Source of the DNA: an uncultured Flammeovirgaceae bacterium
GTDB lineage: Bacteria; Bacteroidota; Bacteroidia; Cytophagales; Cyclobacteriaceae
Length of the DNA: 8,293 bases
Direction: 5' to 3'
Assembly (NCBI GenBank): GCA_946480685.1
Contig: CAMLLI010000140.1
Coordinates: forward strand, 1 to 8,293
Shown here: piece by piece, positions 6,337 to 8,293 of the stretch
How the letters are laid out: every line of letters starts with the position of its first letter
Numbering within the stretch: position 1 is the first letter of the stretch
Notes under the pieces: model-generated
Seen by the model: the letters and a program-made list of their open reading frames with translations, nothing else
Told to the model about the DNA's origin: nothing
The model's database searches: none
Made by a program: the position numbers and the translations under genes

Positions 6337-6765
6337 GCTCGTATCCAGATAACCCTCCCGGAAACTTTCATCTTTACTACCGAACTCACCATTCGTGCTT
6401 CCGATCTCAATTATGGTGCACATGTAGGCAACGATTCTGTTCTTACACTCATGCAGGAAGCGCGTATTGTTTTTTATCGTTCACTCGGCTTTAAAGATGA
6501 GATCAGCTTTGATGGAAGCACTGGGCAAATTATAGCCGATGCCGCTATTCAATATAAGTCCGAAGCATTTTTAGGCGATCATCTTACTATCAAAATTGCT
6601 GTTGACGAATTTAGCCGTTTTGGATTCGACATGTATTACCTGCTTGAAAATGCAGCAACCGGCAAGGAAGTAGCCCGCGGCAAAACCGGTATAGTATGTT
6701 TCGATTATGAAAAAAGAAAAATAGCTGCTATACCAGATATTTTATTACATAAGCTAAAACAGTAA
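6334..6765 (+). CDS. 4HBT-type hotdog-fold acyl-CoA thioesterase
   Basis: This 143-residue protein has the usual length of a single-domain 4-hydroxybenzoyl-CoA thioesterase-family enzyme. The signature is SDLNYGAHVGND at residues 23-34, with D24 at the usual catalytic position and H30 and N33 in the conserved turn. It is followed by the long central helix (VLTLMQEARIVFYRSLGF, 36-53) and the strands IADAAIQYKSEAFLGDHLTI and KEVARGKTGIVCFDY. The expected reaction is hydrolysis of an acyl-CoA or related thioester in the cytoplasm; the acyl group cannot be inferred. There is no signal peptide, unlike its neighbours. The MARIQITLPE start matches what I remember of related Bacteroidota proteins, so the ATG at 6334 is probably right although it lies inside a perfect stem. 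The gene sits between two exported protease genes (gaps 55 and 47 bp), with no evident functional link. Confidence 0.9.
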   Translation: MARIQITLPETFIFTTELTIRASDLNYGAHVGNDSVLTLMQEARIVFYRSLGFKDEISFDGSTGQIIADAAIQYKSEAFLGDHLTIKIAVDEFSRFGFDMYYLLENAATGKEVARGKTGIVCFDYEKRKIAAIPDILLHKLKQ

Positions 6766-6812
6766 TTCTAAAAAAAGTAATTTGGCAGCCGTAATAAGTT
6801 TACTCCTAACCG

Positions 6813-8237
6813 ATGGTTGTCCGGTATCTCATCACCTGTGTGCTATGTCTCGCATGGACTGGCGTGCTTTCTCAATTTGAAAAGAACTATATACCCTCCC
6901 CGGTTCAGGATACCATTCCAACTGCTATATATCAATCCCTGCAAACCAAACTTACACTTGACAAATCTCGCATTACAGAGCCGAAAGGGCAGGTAAATGC
7001 ATATCTTAAAGAACTATATACCAAGCGAACTGATTTTGTTATTGAACAATTCAATAATGACTATTTCATCGTTGATGAAAATCTATCACCCTATCTTCAG
7101 TCTATATTAGAAAACATATATACCGCAAATCCATCACTTCCGCGTGAAACAAAGGTATATGCATTTCGCAGCGATGCTGTTAATGCCATGAGCTATGGTG
7201 AAGGAACGATCGCTTTTACATTAGGACTTTTATCCCGGATGGAAACTGAAGCACAGATCGCCTATGTGCTATGCCACGAATTGGCACACTATCACTCGCA
7301 TCATTCGGATATAAAGATGGCCAGGTTCGCCAAACTTAATTATGATAAAGAATTAAAGCGACAGGTAAAGGCTATATCTAAAAGTGAATATGGGCAGTAT
7401 ACCAAATTTACACAGCTGATGCGCTCGCTGGATATTTCCATTACCCGCCATAGCAGAGAAAAAGAGTTTGAAGCCGACTCCATCGCGTTGCTATATTACC
7501 TGAACACGGCTTACGATACCTATGCCCCCATTCGCACGCTGGAAATTCTCGACAGTGCTGACATTAGTCCATATCAAAAGAACATCGACCTGAAAAAATA
7601 TTTTGATTTCGAGAACTATCGCTTCAAAGAGCAGTGGCTGAATTATACGCCTTCTACTACCTGGCATGCATCTGACACTGAGAATGACAGTTTGCACACA
7701 CACCCCAGTTGTGCCCGCAGAATTATAGCCTTGCAACGTCAACTAAAGTATCCAAAGCAGAACAGTCAGCAGTACGCAAAATACAATACCATGCGTACAC
7801 GCAGTGAATATGAGCAGGCAGCCTCTGCGTTTCATTTCAAAAGCTATGGAAGGGCGCTATTCAAAAGCATGATCCTGGCTGAACGTTACCCGGATAATGC
7901 ATACGCACATGCAATAATCGGACAAAGTCTTTACCAGCTATACTTGCACCAGAAAAATCACGAACTGGGAAAGGTACTGTCGCTGCCGGATCCGCGTTTT
8001 GATGAAAATTATGATCGTGTTTTATCATTCCTCCATACATTACGATTGATGGAGCTTGGATCACTCGCTTATCATTATACCTCTTTAAAAAAGGAAACAT
8101 TCAGTGCAAGCGAAGATTTTATATACGCGCGCTGGCTAAGCAGCCACACCGAAGTTAGCCAGGACGATCCGGCAAAAATTAAATCAGAATATATAGCCAG
8201 GTTCCCCGCCGGAAAATATATAGCGTTGATGCGCTAA
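6813..8237 (+). CDS. Exported M48-family zinc metallopeptidase with TPR-like C-terminal region
   Basis: The 474-residue protein has a signal peptide (MVVRYLITCVLCLAWTGVLS) with a likely cut before Q21. Residues about 90-310 are an M48 peptidase domain. YVLCHELAHYHSHH contains the HExxH zinc motif (H155, E156, H159), and EFEAD at 218-222 gives the third zinc ligand E218 in the family's ExxAD pattern. THPSCARRI at 296-304 is the conserved His-Pro segment. Residues about 330-380 (AASAFHFKSYGRALFKSMIL and following) look like one or two TPR helices. The layout resembles exported BepA/LoiP-like M48 proteins that act on envelope proteins, not membrane-embedded HtpX. The exact role is inferred only. 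It follows the thioesterase gene by 47 bp and is probably last in the operon, but no terminator is seen before the window ends at 8293. Confidence 0.9.
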   Translation: MVVRYLITCVLCLAWTGVLSQFEKNYIPSPVQDTIPTAIYQSLQTKLTLDKSRITEPKGQVNAYLKELYTKRTDFVIEQFNNDYFIVDENLSPYLQSILENIYTANPSLPRETKVYAFRSDAVNAMSYGEGTIAFTLGLLSRMETEAQIAYVLCHELAHYHSHHSDIKMARFAKLNYDKELKRQVKAISKSEYGQYTKFTQLMRSLDISITRHSREKEFEADSIALLYYLNTAYDTYAPIRTLEILDSADISPYQKNIDLKKYFDFENYRFKEQWLNYTPSTTWHASDTENDSLHTHPSCARRIIALQRQLKYPKQNSQQYAKYNTMRTRSEYEQAASAFHFKSYGRALFKSMILAERYPDNAYAHAIIGQSLYQLYLHQKNHELGKVLSLPDPRFDENYDRVLSFLHTLRLMELGSLAYHYTSLKKETFSASEDFIYARWLSSHTEVSQDDPAKIKSEYIARFPAGKYIALMR

Positions 8238-8293
8238 TGCTCGTCCTTTACAGATATACTCATTCATCCAAGAACAACTAACAAATTAATTAT

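Noticed and set aside
6784..6821. Possible third start-site hairpin before the M48 gene: GGCAGCC (6784-6790) with GGTTGTC (6815-6821).
   Set aside because: Pairing needs two G-U wobbles and closes a 24-nt loop. It is not a palindrome at DNA level and is within what chance would give.
8238..8293. Right-end tail checked for a terminator or new gene.
   Set aside because: The 56 bp show no hairpin with a T-run and no start of a credible reading frame.

Overview
The window looks like chromosomal DNA from a member of the Bacteroidota, probably of the Cytophagia/Chitinophagia type. This is inferred from four things: moderate G+C (low 40s % by eye); start codons without Shine-Dalgarno sequences; a large-insert exported S8 peptidase and a hotdog thioesterase of types familiar from that phylum; and one or two sites resembling the phylum's TAnnTTTG -7 promoter box. 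No rRNA, tRNA, CRISPR array, transposase or integrase was seen.

Layout. (1) Positions 1-336, minus strand: the N-terminal 112 codons of a DUF4365 protein that runs off the left edge. (2) 521-1357, minus strand: a DUF817 (YoaT-like) multi-pass membrane protein with a TTG start. (3) 1594-3033, plus strand: a MocR/GabR/PdxR-type regulator (GntR winged helix plus fold-type I aminotransferase domain), divergent from the DUF817 gene. The 236-bp spacer between them carries 7-bp-phased repeats next to the regulator's start. (4) 3034-3371: 338 bp with no convincing gene, ending in a perfect inverted repeat. (5) 3405-5093: an exported subtilisin-like (S8) peptidase with a very large insertion between catalytic Asp and His, followed by a strong intrinsic terminator at 5134-5169. 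(6) 5367-8237: a likely three-gene operon encoding an exported two-DTG aspartic protease, a 4HBT-type thioesterase and an exported M48 metallopeptidase.

The right half therefore encodes exported or periplasmic peptidases of three catalytic classes (serine, aspartic, metallo) within 5 kb, which suggests envelope or periplasmic protein turnover. The left half may hold a regulator/target pair (MocR and DUF817) beside a DUF4365 gene, a family with a PD-(D/E)XK-nuclease-like motif arrangement.

The most unusual sequence-level observations are: two consecutive genes with perfect stem-loops at or abutting the start codon (5336-5362, and 6307-6336 where the ATG is inside the stem); a strong context effect on isoleucine codons, with ATA preferred after a codon ending in T so that TATA forms at codon junctions; and the edge-truncated DUF4365 gene. 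I did not find a clearly new multi-gene system. The start-codon hairpins and the DUF4365 gene are the best leads.
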